The notes under the pieces: generated by a model
What the model was told of the DNA's origin: nothing
The model's database searches: none
Seen by the model: only the letters and a program-made list of their open reading frames with translations
Made by a program: the position numbers and the translations under genes
Part shown: positions 4,298 to 5,873 of the stretch, piece by piece
Layout of the letters: every line of letters starts with the position of its first letter
How positions within the stretch are numbered: position 1 is the first letter of the stretch
From: Nitrospirota bacterium
GTDB taxonomy: Bacteria > Nitrospirota > Thermodesulfovibrionia > Thermodesulfovibrionales > JdFR-85
Direction: 5' to 3'
Length of the DNA stretch: 5,873 nt
NCBI GenBank assembly: GCA_015485235.1
Contig: WFTX01000080.1
Span: forward strand, 1-5,873

Positions 4298-5873
4298 ATG
4301 GGAAAACGGATCAGGAACTTTTCAATAATTGCCCATATAGACCATGGAAAGTCCACTCTTGCAGACAGACTTCTGGAGTTTACAGGTACCCTGAGTGAGA
4401 GGGAAATGGAGGAGCAGGTACTTGACACCATGGACCTTGAACGTGAGAGGGGTATAACCATAAAGGCCCATGCAGTGAGGCTCCGCTACCAGTGCAGTGA
4501 TGGCAACGAATATATACTGAATCTCATAGACACGCCGGGGCATGTGGATTTCTCCTATGAAGTCTCCCGCAGTCTTGCCTCCTGTGAAGGTGCCCTCCTT
4601 GTTGTGGATGCCACTCAGGGGGTAGAGGCCCAGACTGTGGCAAATGCCTACCTTGCCGCGGACAACAACCTTGAACTGGTTCCCGTGATCAACAAGATAG
4701 ACCTGCCTCAGGCAGATCCTGAGAGAGTGAAAGAACAGATCGAGGAGATAATAGGACTGGATGCATCCGAGGCGGTCCTTGCCTCCGCCAAGGAGGGTAC
4801 TGGTACGGTTGAGATACTCGAGGCCATCGTTCACCGGATCCCCCCGCCTTCAGGGGATGACAGCCGTCCGCTCAAGGCCCTCATATTTGACTCCTGGTTT
4901 GACAACTACAGGGGGGTTATTGTCCTGGTCAGGGTCTTTGACGGGGTGGTAAGAAAGGGTATGAGGGTCAGGTTCATGGCTACGGGAAAGGAGTTCGAGG
5001 TAGGGGAGGTCGGTGTTTTCATCCCCAGGATGGATCCTGTTGAACGGCTATCCTCCGGAGAGGTAGGCTATATTATTGCCGGTGTGAAGGACGTCCATGA
5101 TACAAGGGTGGGCGATACCGTGACAGATGCGACCAACCCTGCCGATGCCCCATGCCCGGGATACCGGGAAGTAAAGCCCATGGTCTTCTGCGGTTACTAT
5201 CCCATCGAGTCGAGCCATTATGAAACACTCAAGGATGCCCTTGAGAAGCTGAGCCTGAATGACGCCTCCTTCAGATATGAGCCTGAGAGTTCAGGAGCGC
5301 TCGGGTTCGGCTTCCGTTGCGGGTTTCTGGGACTTCTCCACATGGAGATCATAAAGGAACGGATAGAGCGGGAGTACGGGGTCTCGATCATAAGCACGGC
5401 TCCCACAGTGGTTTACAGGGTGACGGACGGAAAAGGTGAAGTCCATCTGGTGGAGAGTCCTTCCAGGATGCCGCCGGGACCGAAGAAGATAGAGGAGCCC
5501 TTCATAAGGGCTACGATCTTTGTACCAAAGGAATTTGTGGGGAACATACTCACCCTCTGTCAGAGCAAGAGGGGGGTCCAGAAAGAGTTCAATTATGCCT
5601 CCAGTGAGAGGATAATGATAGTCTATGAACTCCCTTTGAGTGAGATTTTGTGGGACTTTTATGATAAACTAAAATCTCTTTCCCGTGGATATGCATCCCT
5701 GGACTACGAGTTTGCAGGATACAGGGAGTCGGACCTGGTAAAGCTCGATATCCTGCTTAATGGTGAAGCTGTTGACGCACTGAGCATGATAGTCCACCGC
5801 GACAGTGCCTATTACAGGGGCAGGGAGGTCGCCCAGAGGCTCAGGAAGATCATTCCGCGGCAGCTCTTTGAAG
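4298..5873 (+). CDS. lepA: Elongation factor 4 (LepA), 3' end beyond the window
   Basis: Translational GTPase that acts on the ribosome (back-translocation / initiation and biogenesis roles have been proposed). 525 codons are present; the family has about 600 residues, so roughly the last 75 residues are off the edge. G1 is A12-H-I-D-H-G-K18-S-T, G2 is R51-G-I-T54, G3 is D78-T-P-G-H82, G4 is N132-K-I-D135 and G5 is S163-A-K165. Domain II begins near the DSWFDNYRG stretch. The LepA-specific ALGFGFRCGFLGLLHMEI stretch and the final IPRQLFE (the last codons in the window) separate it from EF-G and TypA. The reading frame is intact with no frameshift. It follows the ROK kinase by 121 bases containing a strong hairpin, so it is probably transcribed separately. 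No lepB is visible in the window. Confidence 0.97.
   Translation, partial: MGKRIRNFSIIAHIDHGKSTLADRLLEFTGTLSEREMEEQVLDTMDLERERGITIKAHAVRLRYQCSDGNEYILNLIDTPGHVDFSYEVSRSLASCEGALLVVDATQGVEAQTVANAYLAADNNLELVPVINKIDLPQADPERVKEQIEEIIGLDASEAVLASAKEGTGTVEILEAIVHRIPPPSGDDSRPLKALIFDSWFDNYRGVIVLVRVFDGVVRKGMRVRFMATGKEFEVGEVGVFIPRMDPVERLSSGEVGYIIAGVKDVHDTRVGDTVTDATNPADAPCPGYREVKPMVFCGYYPIESSHYETLKDALEKLSLNDASFRYEPESSGALGFGFRCGFLGLLHMEIIKERIEREYGVSIISTAPTVVYRVTDGKGEVHLVESPSRMPPGPKKIEEPFIRATIFVPKEFVGNILTLCQSKRGVQKEFNYASSERIMIVYELPLSEILWDFYDKLKSLSRGYASLDYEFAGYRESDLVKLDILLNGEAVDALSMIVHRDSAYYRGREVAQRLRKIIPRQLFE

Overview
The window reads as chromosomal DNA from an anaerobic, probably Gram-negative bacterium of the Nitrospirota/Desulfobacterota kind. 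That placement is inference only. It rests on medium GC, heavy use of AGG for arginine and ATA for isoleucine, and a gene set (small GHKL ATPase, DRTGG protein, PHP phosphoesterase, second GHKL ATPase, lone receiver) that I know from anaerobes, where it often sits beside NADH-linked [FeFe]-hydrogenase genes. All clear genes are on the + strand.

Layout. Positions 1-402 hold no convincing gene but are full of structure. There is a 149-bp imperfect foldback (20-168) that looks like a miniature inverted-repeat element, a small hairpin (179-194), a ~148-nt region (201-348) that folds into nested stems plus a pseudoknot, and a perfect 13-bp direct repeat (377-404) running into the first start codon. 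Positions 403-2915 are a five-gene signalling operon: RsbW-like ATPase, DRTGG protein, PHP phosphoesterase, orphan GHKL ATPase, and a receiver-only response regulator. The first three overlap by 8-11 bases. Positions 2916-3252 are intergenic, with three short tandem-repeat families, a likely terminator (3147-3188) and a likely promoter (3187-3216). Positions 3253-4176 encode a ROK-family sugar kinase, probably glucokinase, followed by a strong hairpin (4183-4216). From 4298 to the window edge is lepA (elongation factor 4), cut off after 525 codons.

How the genes may work together. The operon looks like a self-contained phospho-signalling module, with two ATP-binding subunits that lack any histidine-phosphotransfer domain, a ligand-binding candidate (DRTGG), a metal-dependent phosphoesterase (PHP) and a receiver with no output domain. 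The hydrogenase/Nuo-like genes I would expect beside it are absent here, so its target is open. The ROK kinase appears to have its own promoter, and lepA is a housekeeping translation gene; neither need be tied functionally to the operon. The most unusual material is the structured, gene-free first 400 bases.
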